Assembly: GCA_016791115.1 (NCBI GenBank)
Contig: JAEUNL010000046.1
Span: 122,506 to 186,505, forward strand
Direction: 5' to 3'
Length of the DNA: 64,000 nt
From: Rhodocyclaceae bacterium
GTDB lineage: Bacteria > Pseudomonadota > Gammaproteobacteria > Burkholderiales > Rhodocyclaceae
Of this stretch, positions 34,895-42,789 are shown in pieces. The stretch's first letter is position 1, and each line of letters opens with the position of its first letter. A program made the position numbers and the translations under genes. The notes under the pieces were generated by a model. The model was not told the DNA's origin. It worked only from the letters and a program-made list of their open reading frames with translations, and searched no databases.

Positions 34895-36997
34895 TTACCT
34901 GCTGCCGAAGTCGCGGCTGATTCGAAGGAGAACCAGAGCATTTTTCTTGCCATCGATCTCCGCGAGGCGCGTGGAGAGTCTGACATCGAGCCGGCCTATC
35001 CGATAGTCGAGGCGCTGCTCCAGAGAGCGGGTAACCTGGTCGCGGCCCGCATCCGGATTCCCTTCGAGCCGGGTATCCGACTGACTGCGGGTCGTATTCG
35101 CGTTGAACATCAACGTGTAGCGCAAGCCTCGTACGCCGAACGCGCGCGCGTGCACGTAGCTTAGATTGCCGCCGATCGCCGAGCCCGAACCCTGGTTCTC
35201 GACATCTTCGAGCCGCTCGCCTGTCGGCAGCGCCACCTCCCGACGCACCGTGTTGGTCTGACGCGTCCTTTGCCAGGTTATGTCGGCTGAAGCACTCGAG
35301 TAACGGGACAACAGCCATTGGCCATTGGCCTGGAGGTTGATCAGTTGGAAACTGTTGGCGTTGTCGCCGCGATTCCGGCTGTCGGAAGCGGAAAGGCTTA
35401 AGTAGCTCGTCGTCGTTTCGGACGGGTACGCGCGCCAGGAAAGCCCCGCGTTGTGGCTGATTCCCTGGGCGCTGCCGAACTGGTTCGTCTGCGTCGCGGA
35501 AACCGTCTGACCGAGGGTTCCGCTCAAGGCCGACGTCGGACTCAACTCCCATGTCCGATTGAGCCCATGCCCAATGGACGAATTGACGACTCGTGTCGCC
35601 CCCTCTCGCCCGCCGGTCTGGTTGGCGACGTTCGCCGATGCGTACCAATTGTAGGAATAATTCCCGAGCGCGAGAACGTCGCCGTTGTAGGTCGCACCAA
35701 GCGTTTGCGAAGCAAGCACCGAGGAATCGGCGTCGCCGCGAACAAAGCTGACGCCCAGTCCCCCATAGAGCGTGGCGTTCCGGTTCAGCAGATACGAAAC
35801 GCTGCCGCTGAGGCCAACCGATCTGGTGCCACCACCGTCCCCGCCGCCGAAGTCACTGTCAGTCTCGAAGTACCTCGCCGTCCCCGTGCCTCGCCAGCGC
35901 GAGTTTTCGGGGGTCCAGGTTGCGAACGACACGCCCTGGAGGAAGCGAAACTTGCCCATGCCGCTGCCCAGCGAGCCGCTGCCTCCCGAAAATCGCTGGT
36001 CGGAATCGTTGTAGCTCAGACTACTGTCGATCCCCAACGCGCCACTGGGCCGGTAGGTATGGCGGGCGCTCGCTCGCAACAGCGATGCAGACCCGCTGTC
36101 GTCGGACCGCGTGTTCCTCGCATACGAGACATCGCCGGCAATGCTCTGCTTTTCGAACGCCTTGGACAATCCAACCGATATCGCGTTGACCGTATCGTCG
36201 CCGAATCCGCCGTCCAGACGGCTGTGGTCAAAGCTCGCGTTCGCACTGAAGTCGCCCTTGGCGTTGCGGTAAGTCTGGCGCAGCGACAATCGGGTACTGC
36301 GATACTCGCTACTCGTCAAATCACTGTTGGACCGGCTGTCACTGATGTCGAGTTGTCCAACAAACGGGAAGCGGCTGACCGGAAACAGATTGATCATCGC
36401 ACCACCGACAATGCTGGTCTGGCGATTGCGGGAATCTGAACCACTATCAAGCGCAGTCGATTGGTCCTGTCCGGTCACAACACCGAATGAACCCGACACC
36501 TGGGCGATCCACGGTTGCCAGAGGTAGGAATTAGCGCGAACCTGAATCTGCTGCAGATGCTGCGTGCTGGTCACCCCTTCGTCCAGCTTGGACCAACGGA
36601 GCGAATCTGAAACCGTCATGCCCCAACGGATGGGTGCAATACCCCAGCGCGACGGGGGCTTTACCCCACTCGCGTTTCCGAGCCCCCCCGCCGCACGTTC
36701 CGCCGGGCTCGCAGATGCACGGCTTGCGGCCGGCGTCACAGAATCGGCCGGCCGAGCCGGCGTCTCGGGCTCAACCTGCGCTTGCGCAAGGATGATGCCA
36801 TGATCATCTTCGGGCTTCCCGAAATCGGGAAGCCTGATTCCTTCGCCCAGAGACTGGATTGCCTGTGCGCCCCCTACCGGAATGCCCTCGTCTTGCTGCT
36901 CCTCGACTGCCAGGGCTGGCCGCGAAAACAGCAGCGCCCCTCCCGCCAGCAGGCAGAAGAGGGACGAAGCGGATACTGGAAGGCAGAGTCCTCGCAC
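34895..36997 (-). CDS. Outer-membrane beta-barrel protein, possible electron conduit porin
   Basis: The 700-residue protein has a signal peptide (LFCLLAGGALLFSRPALA), a disordered Pro/Ala-rich segment to about residue 115, then a long run of amphipathic beta strands rich in Ser, Asn, Gly, Tyr and Arg (for example RSTRLSLRQTYRNAKGDFSA, SVGLSGSVSYLLNRNATLYG) to the end (LVLLRISRDFGSR). I estimate 24 or more strands. The size is near that of MtrB/PioB or of the porins of Geobacter conduits, but no CXXC motif is seen at the N-terminus as in MtrB. The start is a GTG at 36997 with no clear ribosome binding site. It leads the operon of periplasmic cytochromes. Confidence 0.8.
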   Translation of the reverse strand: MRGLCLPVSASSLFCLLAGGALLFSRPALAVEEQQDEGIPVGGAQAIQSLGEGIRLPDFGKPEDDHGIILAQAQVEPETPARPADSVTPAASRASASPAERAAGGLGNASGVKPPSRWGIAPIRWGMTVSDSLRWSKLDEGVTSTQHLQQIQVRANSYLWQPWIAQVSGSFGVVTGQDQSTALDSGSDSRNRQTSIVGGAMINLFPVSRFPFVGQLDISDSRSNSDLTSSEYRSTRLSLRQTYRNAKGDFSANASFDHSRLDGGFGDDTVNAISVGLSKAFEKQSIAGDVSYARNTRSDDSGSASLLRASARHTYRPSGALGIDSSLSYNDSDQRFSGGSGSLGSGMGKFRFLQGVSFATWTPENSRWRGTGTARYFETDSDFGGGDGGGTRSVGLSGSVSYLLNRNATLYGGLGVSFVRGDADSSVLASQTLGATYNGDVLALGNYSYNWYASANVANQTGGREGATRVVNSSIGHGLNRTWELSPTSALSGTLGQTVSATQTNQFGSAQGISHNAGLSWRAYPSETTTSYLSLSASDSRNRGDNANSFQLINLQANGQWLLSRYSSASADITWQRTRQTNTVRREVALPTGERLEDVENQGSGSAIGGNLSYVHARAFGVRGLRYTLMFNANTTRSQSDTRLEGNPDAGRDQVTRSLEQRLDYRIGRLDVRLSTRLAEIDGKKNALVLLRISRDFGSR

Positions 36998-37009
36998 GCC
37001 GGTACACAG

Positions 37010-37024
37010 GCAAGTTCCCTGCCG
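37010..37024 (-). promoter_or_regulatory. Sigma-54-like element before the barrel gene
   Basis: On the minus strand CGGCAGGGAACTTGCC matches TGGCACG-N4-TTGCW with the strict GG-N10-GC spacing. The predicted start site (about 36998) is only one base before the GTG start, so transcripts would be leaderless or the start codon call is wrong. Weaker than the other elements of this kind. Confidence 0.3.
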
Positions 37025-37136
37025 TCATGTGAACGGCGTCGACGAAATTCGCGACATGCCGCAAGCATCGGGGGAAACGGTGTGCAGCATTGTGCCGAAC
37101 GTGCGATCCGCCCGGCACGATGTCACAGATTGACGA

Positions 37137-38135
37137 CTACCTTGATGCCGCGAGTTTAGGATAGCGCTTGGTGTCGATCTCGACGCGCGCCTGCTTGCGC
37201 AATCCAGCGGTGAAGTTTTTCCAAGCCGTTTCGCTGCGCTCACGCACCAGAAGATCGGCCGCACGTTCGGACACATCCGAAAAGCTGCGTTTCTGGGCCG
37301 GCTTGCGGTCGATCATGCGGAACAGCCCGACGCCCTCCAGCACGCGCACGGGCTCCGAGAGGGAATCCGGCTTGAGATCGTCGATCTTGTCCTGCAGCGC
37401 CTCGGGCAACATGCCGCGGTGCAGGTAGCCAAGATCGCCGCCCTTCTCGGCCGAGCTGTCGCCCGAATGCAACTTGGCAAGTTCGCCGAAGTTCGCACCC
37501 TTTTTGAGGCGGCCAGCAATCTGGCGCGCCTCTTCCTCGGCCTTGTCCCACACCAGCTTCGGCGAGGACGGATCCACTTTGAGCAGGATCACGGCCAGAT
37601 GGAGTTTTTCCGGTTCCGTAAACAGGTCCAGGTGCGAGTCATAGTAGGCACGCACCTCCGCCTGGCCCGGCTTATCCGCTTTGCGCACGCTCGCCTCGAG
37701 CTGCTCGATCACGTCCTGCTGCTCGAGTTTCTCGCGCAGCCCGGGAATCAGCCGTTCCCGATTCTGCTTCCACTGGGCACTGTCCTTGTAGCGCGCCTCG
37801 TAGCCGGCAATCGCCTCGTCGATCTTTTTCGCATCCGGTTTGATGCGGCGACGTACCGCCTCGTCGGCAAGCAGAATGCGTTCGATGAGCTTGTCGCCCA
37901 CCGCGCGGAACAGCGCATCGACCTCGGCCTCCGGTGGCTTGCCGTGGTAGAACTTCTGCCGTGCAGCGGCATTGACGGCATTCTCGTATTCCATCGCGCT
38001 GATCACCTTGCCACTGACGGTCGCGAACACAGGCGCGACCGCAGTCTGGGACGAAGGCTGCGCCGCATGAACGACCGGCCATCCCGTGGAAACCGCGCCC
38101 AACAGCAATGCCGCAGAAAGGACTCGCTTCTTCAT
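37137..38135 (-). CDS. Parvulin-type peptidyl-prolyl isomerase (SurA-like), secreted
   Basis: The ATG at 38135 begins a signal peptide (MKKRVLSAALLLGAVSTGW). Residues about 40-170 form the helical SurA-N/chaperone part (VFATVSGKVISAMEYENAVN), and about 190-290 a parvulin domain with the expected AVILLKVDPSSPKLVWDKAE, FGELAKLHSGDSSAEKGGDLG and SEPVRVLEGVGLFRMIDRKP. It should fold secreted proteins in the periplasm. Prolyl isomerases recur next to extracellular cytochrome filament genes in Geobacter; here the tetraheme cytochrome gene is directly upstream. Confidence 0.9.
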   Translation of the reverse strand: MKKRVLSAALLLGAVSTGWPVVHAAQPSSQTAVAPVFATVSGKVISAMEYENAVNAAARQKFYHGKPPEAEVDALFRAVGDKLIERILLADEAVRRRIKPDAKKIDEAIAGYEARYKDSAQWKQNRERLIPGLREKLEQQDVIEQLEASVRKADKPGQAEVRAYYDSHLDLFTEPEKLHLAVILLKVDPSSPKLVWDKAEEEARQIAGRLKKGANFGELAKLHSGDSSAEKGGDLGYLHRGMLPEALQDKIDDLKPDSLSEPVRVLEGVGLFRMIDRKPAQKRSFSDVSERAADLLVRERSETAWKNFTAGLRKQARVEIDTKRYPKLAASR

Positions 38136-38159
38136 CGACTTACACTCCGAAAGCAACAA

Positions 38160-38188
38160 CGGGTCGAGCACCGTCGGCGCTCGACCCG
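38160..38188 (-). terminator. Hairpin between tetraheme cytochrome and isomerase genes
   Basis: CGGGTCGAGC and GCTCGACCCG form a perfect 10-base stem with a 9-base loop. On the minus strand it is followed by TTGTTGCTTTC, a loose T-rich tail. It could partly terminate or protect the cytochrome mRNA, giving more cytochrome than isomerase. Confidence 0.6.
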
Positions 38189-38220
38189 ATTGTCATGTTA
38201 CGAATGCCGCCCGCTGTCGC

Positions 38221-39126
38221 TTACTTCACGTGGCAGGACAGGCAAACCTGGCTACCCGTATTGCTGACACGCAGGAACGTCGGCGCAGCCGCGGTATGCG
38301 GATCATGGCAGCTGGCGCACTCGACGGACGGCCCCGTCGTGCCATCGCTGAAGGCACGCGTGTAAAGGATCATGTCGGTCTTGTTGCGCGCGTTGTTGCC
38401 GGTGGTCGCTTCGGTATCGACCCACCATACGTTCTGCGCATTGATCGTTGCGTTGCGCAGACGTCCGGTATTCGTGCCGCCGCCCCAGAAATCTGCGTCT
38501 TTACAGCCCGCTGTTCCGGTTCCTGTGATGCCACCACCACAGTACTGGATGCCGATCGGGTGGTCGTTACGCAGATCCGTTCCGATCAGCGCAACGTTCG
38601 TTGTCGGGTTGGCCATCAAACCGTCGGCCGTAACATTCGGCCCTGTCCACCCCCAGTCACCCGCCGGGCCTGCGCCTTGCCGCCCGGGCGCACCACCGCC
38701 CGTCACATCGTAGCCACCCGACCCCGGCGCATTGATGACGTTGTCCATCGCCTGCGTACCGTCATGACAGGACAGGCAGGCCAGCGAGACGGAACCAATC
38801 GAACCGCCGCCGTTGCCGTCGCTCGCTCGGGCAGCGTCCATCGTCGACGAGGAATACACCTGGTAGGCGTTTGCGCCCGTACCTAGAGTCTGCAGATTCT
38901 TGTTCCACAACGGCGCCTGGGCGCTGGTGTCGGCGCCGTGAGGCGTATGGCAGAAGACGCAGATTTCTTCCGTACCACCTGATCGGTTCTGGCCGGCGGC
39001 GCCCGTCGTGCCGAGATTGTGCTTGGTCGTGGCGATCTGGGCCATTGCGGCACCCGATCCGAGCAACAGCGTCCCCGCTGCGACGACCCCCAACAGCTTC
39101 TTCAAACTCCCGCTTACCCTGAGCAT
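38221..39126 (-). CDS. Secreted tetraheme cytochrome c, OmcE-like
   Basis: The ATG at 39126 has AGGGGGGCGAA upstream; the protein is 301 residues with a signal peptide (cleaved after GAAMAQ). Four hemes are predicted at CVFCH, CLSCH, CASCH and CLSCH. The order TKHNL, CVFCHTPHG, PLWNKNL, YSSSTMD, CLSCHDGT, GTDLRNDHPIGI, ECASCHDPH and QVCLSCHVK at the very end is what I recall of the OmcE type of filament-forming cytochrome. In those, four hemes per subunit stack along a polymer. Glycine/asparagine-rich loops fit a surface-exposed protein. It has its own leader of about 85 bases with a good sigma-54-like element. OmcE assignment is by motif memory, not alignment. Confidence 0.8.
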   Translation of the reverse strand: MLRVSGSLKKLLGVVAAGTLLLGSGAAMAQIATTKHNLGTTGAAGQNRSGGTEEICVFCHTPHGADTSAQAPLWNKNLQTLGTGANAYQVYSSSTMDAARASDGNGGGSIGSVSLACLSCHDGTQAMDNVINAPGSGGYDVTGGGAPGRQGAGPAGDWGWTGPNVTADGLMANPTTNVALIGTDLRNDHPIGIQYCGGGITGTGTAGCKDADFWGGGTNTGRLRNATINAQNVWWVDTEATTGNNARNKTDMILYTRAFSDGTTGPSVECASCHDPHTAAAPTFLRVSNTGSQVCLSCHVK

Positions 39127-39220
39127 TTCGCCCCCCTGTGAACTCGCGAAAAAGTCGATGACGGCGCCGACAACCACTGATCCGCTCCCCGCTTCACGGC
39201 CCGGCGCATGTACGTCGTGT

Positions 39221-39236
39221 TGCATGGAGCGTGCCG
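39221..39236 (-). promoter_or_regulatory. Sigma-54-like promoter of the tetraheme cytochrome
   Basis: On the minus strand CGGCACGCTCCATGCA matches TGGCACG-N4-TTGCA at all but two of the fixed bases, with exact GG-N10-GC spacing. The start site would be about 39210, leaving an 84-base leader before the ATG at 39126. This is the best match of the five seen. Confidence 0.6.
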
Positions 39237-39301
39237 ATTGCCATGCCAAACTGCCCGAGGAGAACTGCAGGCGCCAAGCCACTGTTTTTCCGAACTTCCC
39301 C

Positions 39302-39351
39302 GAAAACAAGAATGCGGGTTCCGATCTTGTTCGAGGTCAAGATTCCGGAAT
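39302..39351. promoter_or_regulatory. Possible activator-binding region upstream of the tetraheme promoter
   Basis: GAAAACAAGAATGCGGGTTCCGA (39302-39324, 23 bases; key parts GAAAACA and TTCCGA) resembles a stretch at 41382-41402, and ATTCCGGAAT (39342-39351) is a perfect palindrome. They lie about 90-140 bases before the predicted sigma-54 start site, where enhancer sites usually sit. No motif of a known activator is recognised. Confidence 0.3.
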
Positions 39352-39411
39352 GCGGGGAATTCGCTTCCTGCTCGCGGGAAAGCGCAGCGACCAAGCTGCC
39401 TGCTCATGCGA

Positions 39412-40530
39412 CTAGCGCGCGGCATCGAGTTGCCGCTTGCCCAGAAAGCCGTCCTCGGACTTGAGCGTCATCGGACGATAGATGTCGATCTTGCGGTACC
39501 ACTGGTCGACGAAATAGATCCGCCCGTCCTCGTCGACGAAAATGCCCGAGGGCAACATGTATTTCGCCGGGCCGTCGACTTCCGAACGTCCGCCGACGAA
39601 CATCAGCAGATCGCCATCCGGATTGAATATCTGGAAATTGCCGAACGCTGCGTCCGCCACATAGACGTTGCCCTCGCGGTCGGTCGCAACCTCCTTGGGG
39701 CGCGCGAAGTTCCCCATCTGGCGGCCAACCGTGCCGAACGCCTGGCGGTACTTGCCGTCGCCATCGAAAACCTGGACGCGGAAATTGCCGCCATCGACGA
39801 CATAGAGCTGCCCCTCCTTGCCGATGGCGATGTCACGCGGAAGATTGAACTCGCCCGGCTCCTTGCCTCGCTTGCCAAAGTCGAACAGATGGTTTCCGTT
39901 CGACGGATCGAACACGCGCACGCGGTGGTTCTCGGACTGCACCCCACCGATGTCCACGACATATAGCCGCGATGCCTTGGAATCGACGCTCACGCTGGAC
40001 AGACGATCGAACATCTTTTCGCCGCCGATCTTGCGCAGGTATCTGCCGTCACGGTCATAGACCAGGATCGCGCGCAGCGAGGCATCGGCGACGTACAGGT
40101 TGCCGTTCCGGTCGACGTCGATGCCGAGCGGCTTCATCAGCCGGCCCGGTTCTTCCTCGCCGATGCGGAAGAAGCGGCCCTGCGGCCAGTCGAACACCTT
40201 GACGAATCGCTCCGCCGAATCGGACACGAAGATCCGACCTTGATGGACCGCGATCGCGTAGGGCTTGGCCAGCCCTTCGCCCGACCGGGATTCGCCGGTC
40301 ACGAGGCGACGCAATGCCGAATCGCTCGAGTCGGGCACGACGTCGGCGGCACTGTAGATCGTGCGCTCGTAAGTGAAGCGCGGCTCGTCCGGCGGAGGTG
40401 GGAACACCAGCACGCCCTTTGCCATGCCATCGCCGGTCTGGATCTCGGCGCATCCGAACGACAACGTCACCACCGCGGCGGCGACGATGATTCGCGCCAA
40501 GGCGCCTGAATTCGACAGCGTGCACTTCAT
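39412..40530 (-). CDS. NHL-repeat beta-propeller lipoprotein
   Basis: The ATG at 40530 has GGGGAGGGT upstream. The leader ends TLSFGCAE, a lipobox. Six NHL blades follow: GRIFVSDSAERFVKVFDWP, GNLYVADASLRAILVYDRDG, GQLYVVDGGNFRVQVFDGDG, GNVYVADAAFGNFQIFNPDG and GRIYFVDQWYRKIDIY, with a GKRGKEPGEFNLPRDIA signature. It is the closest relative in the window of the NHL gene at 60640, and both directly flank a tetraheme or pentaheme cytochrome. A role in cytochrome assembly or surface attachment is plausible. Confidence 0.88.
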   Translation of the reverse strand: MKCTLSNSGALARIIVAAAVVTLSFGCAEIQTGDGMAKGVLVFPPPPDEPRFTYERTIYSAADVVPDSSDSALRRLVTGESRSGEGLAKPYAIAVHQGRIFVSDSAERFVKVFDWPQGRFFRIGEEEPGRLMKPLGIDVDRNGNLYVADASLRAILVYDRDGRYLRKIGGEKMFDRLSSVSVDSKASRLYVVDIGGVQSENHRVRVFDPSNGNHLFDFGKRGKEPGEFNLPRDIAIGKEGQLYVVDGGNFRVQVFDGDGKYRQAFGTVGRQMGNFARPKEVATDREGNVYVADAAFGNFQIFNPDGDLLMFVGGRSEVDGPAKYMLPSGIFVDEDGRIYFVDQWYRKIDIYRPMTLKSEDGFLGKRQLDAAR

Positions 40531-40556
40531 ATCGACCCTCCCCTGCATTCCGTTCA

Positions 40557-40572
40557 GGCAACTTGCGTTCCC
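40557..40572 (-). promoter_or_regulatory. Sigma-54-like element before the NHL gene
   Basis: On the minus strand GGGAACGCAAGTTGCC fits the -24/-12 pattern with GG-N10-GC spacing and an intact TTGC. The start site would be about 40546, just before the strong ribosome binding site. It lies in the 61-base gap after the tetraheme gene, so the NHL gene may be transcribed on its own. Confidence 0.45.
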
Positions 40573-40591
40573 GGCGCCGGCAGGCGCACCG

Positions 40592-41323
40592 TCAGTTGTT
40601 GTGGCAAGTCATGCACAGCTCGCCGCGGCCCGCCGGGGCGCGCAGGAACATCCGGTTGGTGCTGTGCGGGTCATGGCATGTCGAGCATTCGATATGCGGC
40701 ACGGCCACGCCGGAATCGGCATCGATGCGGCCGTACAGTGGCAGGTCGCCACGGCCGCGCCGTGCGGCATTGCCGGTATAGGACGCCCACCAAACGGTTC
40801 GATCGTCGATTACCCCCCGATATACAGGTCGGAACTCCGCGAGCGATTGCGGGAGATTCGTGTCGACCAGGGCATTCCCCCGCGCGCGAACCTGCTGCAC
40901 GTTCGCGCCCTGTCCGCTTGCACCCCCCGGGAACGTGCCGCGGTAGGGCACCCCATAGGGATGCTCCATGTCGGACCGCGTGACAGAGAAGGCCTGGTTC
41001 GAGTCGTGGCATGACAGGCAGGCCAACGACTGCGACCCGACCGACGTGTTGCCGCTGGTGCCCGACCGCCCAATGTCGTCGTATGTCACGAAACCAGTCG
41101 AATTCCCGAGATTGCGTTGCCAACGCGGCGTCGGACGCGGTCCGTCTTCCGCGATCATCGGCGTGTGGCAGAACACGCAGACCTCGCCGCCGTCGCCCTG
41201 CGGTTCGCCGAATCCGTTTCCGCGCATCAGGTTGTGGGGCGTCGTGCGCAAGTCTGCATACGCAAGTCCTGCGACGAGCGCTGTCAGCGTCGCGCCCGCC
41301 ACAAGCGCGCACGGCTTGCGCAT
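40592..41323 (-). CDS. Second secreted tetraheme cytochrome c, divergent
   Basis: From the ATG at 41323 (MRKPCALVAGATLTALVAGL) the protein is 243 residues with a signal peptide and four heme sites, CVFCH, CLSCH, CSTCH and CMTCH. The layout copies the protein at 38221 (PHNL, CVFCHTP, CLSCHDS, EHPYGVPYRG, ECSTCHDPHS, ELCMTCHNN at the end), but the His after the first site is replaced: CVFCHTPM. That position is a possible axial ligand in relatives. The mature chain is shorter and has Arg-rich segments. It may be a minor filament subunit or a terminal cap; this is inference. Confidence 0.82.
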   Translation of the reverse strand: MRKPCALVAGATLTALVAGLAYADLRTTPHNLMRGNGFGEPQGDGGEVCVFCHTPMIAEDGPRPTPRWQRNLGNSTGFVTYDDIGRSGTSGNTSVGSQSLACLSCHDSNQAFSVTRSDMEHPYGVPYRGTFPGGASGQGANVQQVRARGNALVDTNLPQSLAEFRPVYRGVIDDRTVWWASYTGNAARRGRGDLPLYGRIDADSGVAVPHIECSTCHDPHSTNRMFLRAPAGRGELCMTCHNN

Positions 41324-41429
41324 CCCCGCGCAGTCACGCCCAAATACGGATCGGAACACCCCGAAATACCGGTGAATTCTTGAAAACAGGAATCGCGTCC
41401 CGAAAATGGCAAGAGGCTCCGGTCGAGAT

Positions 41430-41735
41430 TCAACGAGTCTGGGCAACGATGTAATCGAGTGCCGCGCGAACGTCATCTTCCGACAGGGATGCATTGCCGC
41501 CCTTGGGTGGCATCGCCCCTTTGCCTTTCAGCACCGAAACGAGCAGGGCATCCTTGCCGCTCTTCAGGCGCGGCTCCCATGCCGCCTTGTCGGCCAGCCG
41601 GGGGGCATTGGCAACGCCATTGGCATGGCACGCAGCGCATGTCTGCGCATAGATCACCTTGCCATCGGCCGCAAGTACGGCGCGCGCGTCGAACGCGACG
41701 ACAAACAGGAACAGCACTGCAATTCTTGCGAGCAT
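41430..41735 (-). CDS. Small monoheme cytochrome c, c5-like
   Basis: The ATG at 41735 has GGGAGAG upstream and starts a signal peptide (MLARIAVLFLFVVAFDARA). The 101-residue protein has one heme, CAACHANGVANAPRL, and a likely Met ligand in GKGAMPPKGGN. This is the c5/c555 type, as in the N-terminal domain of the protein at 33359. It should be a soluble periplasmic carrier. A 106-base gap separates it from the next cytochrome gene; it begins the long minus-strand block. Confidence 0.88.
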   Translation of the reverse strand: MLARIAVLFLFVVAFDARAVLAADGKVIYAQTCAACHANGVANAPRLADKAAWEPRLKSGKDALLVSVLKGKGAMPPKGGNASLSEDDVRAALDYIVAQTR

Positions 41736-41884
41736 CAAATCTCTCCCGGGGAAGGGATGTATCCGGACGTATTGGTTATTTTGGTTCGCAACGACGTTGC
41801 ATGAGGACATGCCGGAGGTCGCTTGAACCGCTCCTAAGCAACGCACATGCCTATGACCATCCGCGCAACAGGGCTACGCGCCCG

Positions 41885-41900
41885 CGGTGCGGAAATTGCA
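41885..41900 (+). promoter_or_regulatory. Sigma-54-like promoter of the diheme/triheme cytochrome pair
   Basis: CGGTGCGGAAATTGCA fits TGGCACG-N4-TTGCA with correct GG-N10-GC spacing and an exact TTGCA. The start site would be about 41911, giving a 33-base leader before the GTG at 41944. The site lies in the divergent region 41736-41943. Confidence 0.5.
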
Positions 41901-41943
41901 TCGATGAGCGTAGAACCATTCGACGCCACTCTGGAGCCGCCTC

Positions 41944-42789
41944 GTGATCCCTGAATTCCTCTCGTCCGGCCGCGCACTGCGATGCGGCATCCTGATGCTC
42001 GCCCACGCTGCGCTCGCGATCGCCGCAAACACCGCCAACGCAGGCGAACGGCCATCGCGCAGCGGCGGCGACATCAAACCGGATGTCATTTATCACAACT
42101 ATTGCTCGGTCTGCCACGGTGACCGGGGCGACGGCCGTTCCCGCGCCAGGAACAGCCTCGTGCCCCCGCCGCGTGACTTCACCACGGCGCAGAATCTGAC
42201 GCGCGAGTACATGGCAGCCATCATCGCCAACGGCAAGCCGGGCACGGCCATGACGGCATGGAAGACGCAACTCAACGAAAAGGAAATCGAAGCCCTCGCC
42301 GACTACATCGTGAAGGTCTTCGTTGAAGGCAAGGGAGCGTCGATCGGAACGCCGGCGCAGGGTGCCGCGGCCATCTCGGGCACCACTGCCCACGGCGGAC
42401 GCGAACGCGACGCCGCACCGGCGACGGCCGTCGCCGCACCCGGGCCGGCGATCAAGGCCGACATGTCGCTGCCGATGCCGAACAACCTGCGCGGCGATCC
42501 GGCCAAAGGCGGCCGCTTCTACGCCGGCAACTGTGCCACCTGCCACGGCCTGAAGGGAGATGGCAAAGGGCCGCGTGCCTATTTCATTCGGCCCAAGCCA
42601 CGCAACCTGATCGACGCCACCTCGCGCGCCGCATACAATCGGCCCGCGCTGTTCGCGGCCATCTCCATGGGCAAACTCGGCACCGAGATGCCCGCATGGA
42701 GCAAGGTGCTGAGCGAGCAGGAAATCGCCGACGTCGCCGAATACGTATATCAACAATTCATACAGGGCAAGGCCATCGCCGGCAAGTAA
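41944..42789 (+). CDS. Secreted diheme class I cytochrome c
   Basis: I start at a GTG preceded by GGAG nine bases away, giving a leader that ends NTANAGE. Two class I cytochrome domains each have one heme, CSVCHGDRGDGRS (about residue 54) and CATCHGLKGDGKG (about 200), with Met-containing segments (GKPGTAMTAWK, KLGTEMPAWSK) as the likely sixth ligands. An Ala/Thr-rich linker joins them. The GTG and the following gene overlap (TAATG), so they are coupled. Likely a periplasmic electron carrier for a terminal reductase or the conduit. Confidence 0.85.
   Translation: MIPEFLSSGRALRCGILMLAHAALAIAANTANAGERPSRSGGDIKPDVIYHNYCSVCHGDRGDGRSRARNSLVPPPRDFTTAQNLTREYMAAIIANGKPGTAMTAWKTQLNEKEIEALADYIVKVFVEGKGASIGTPAQGAAAISGTTAHGGRERDAAPATAVAAPGPAIKADMSLPMPNNLRGDPAKGGRFYAGNCATCHGLKGDGKGPRAYFIRPKPRNLIDATSRAAYNRPALFAAISMGKLGTEMPAWSKVLSEQEIADVAEYVYQQFIQGKAIAGK

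Noticed and set aside
41328..41342. Possible sigma-54 element before the tetraheme gene at 41323
   Set aside because: Spacing fits GG-N10-GC but the TT of TTGC is missing and the start site would fall inside the coding region.
41800..41815. Sigma-54-like pair on the minus strand before the monoheme gene at 41430
   Set aside because: The spacer is 11 bases, one too long.
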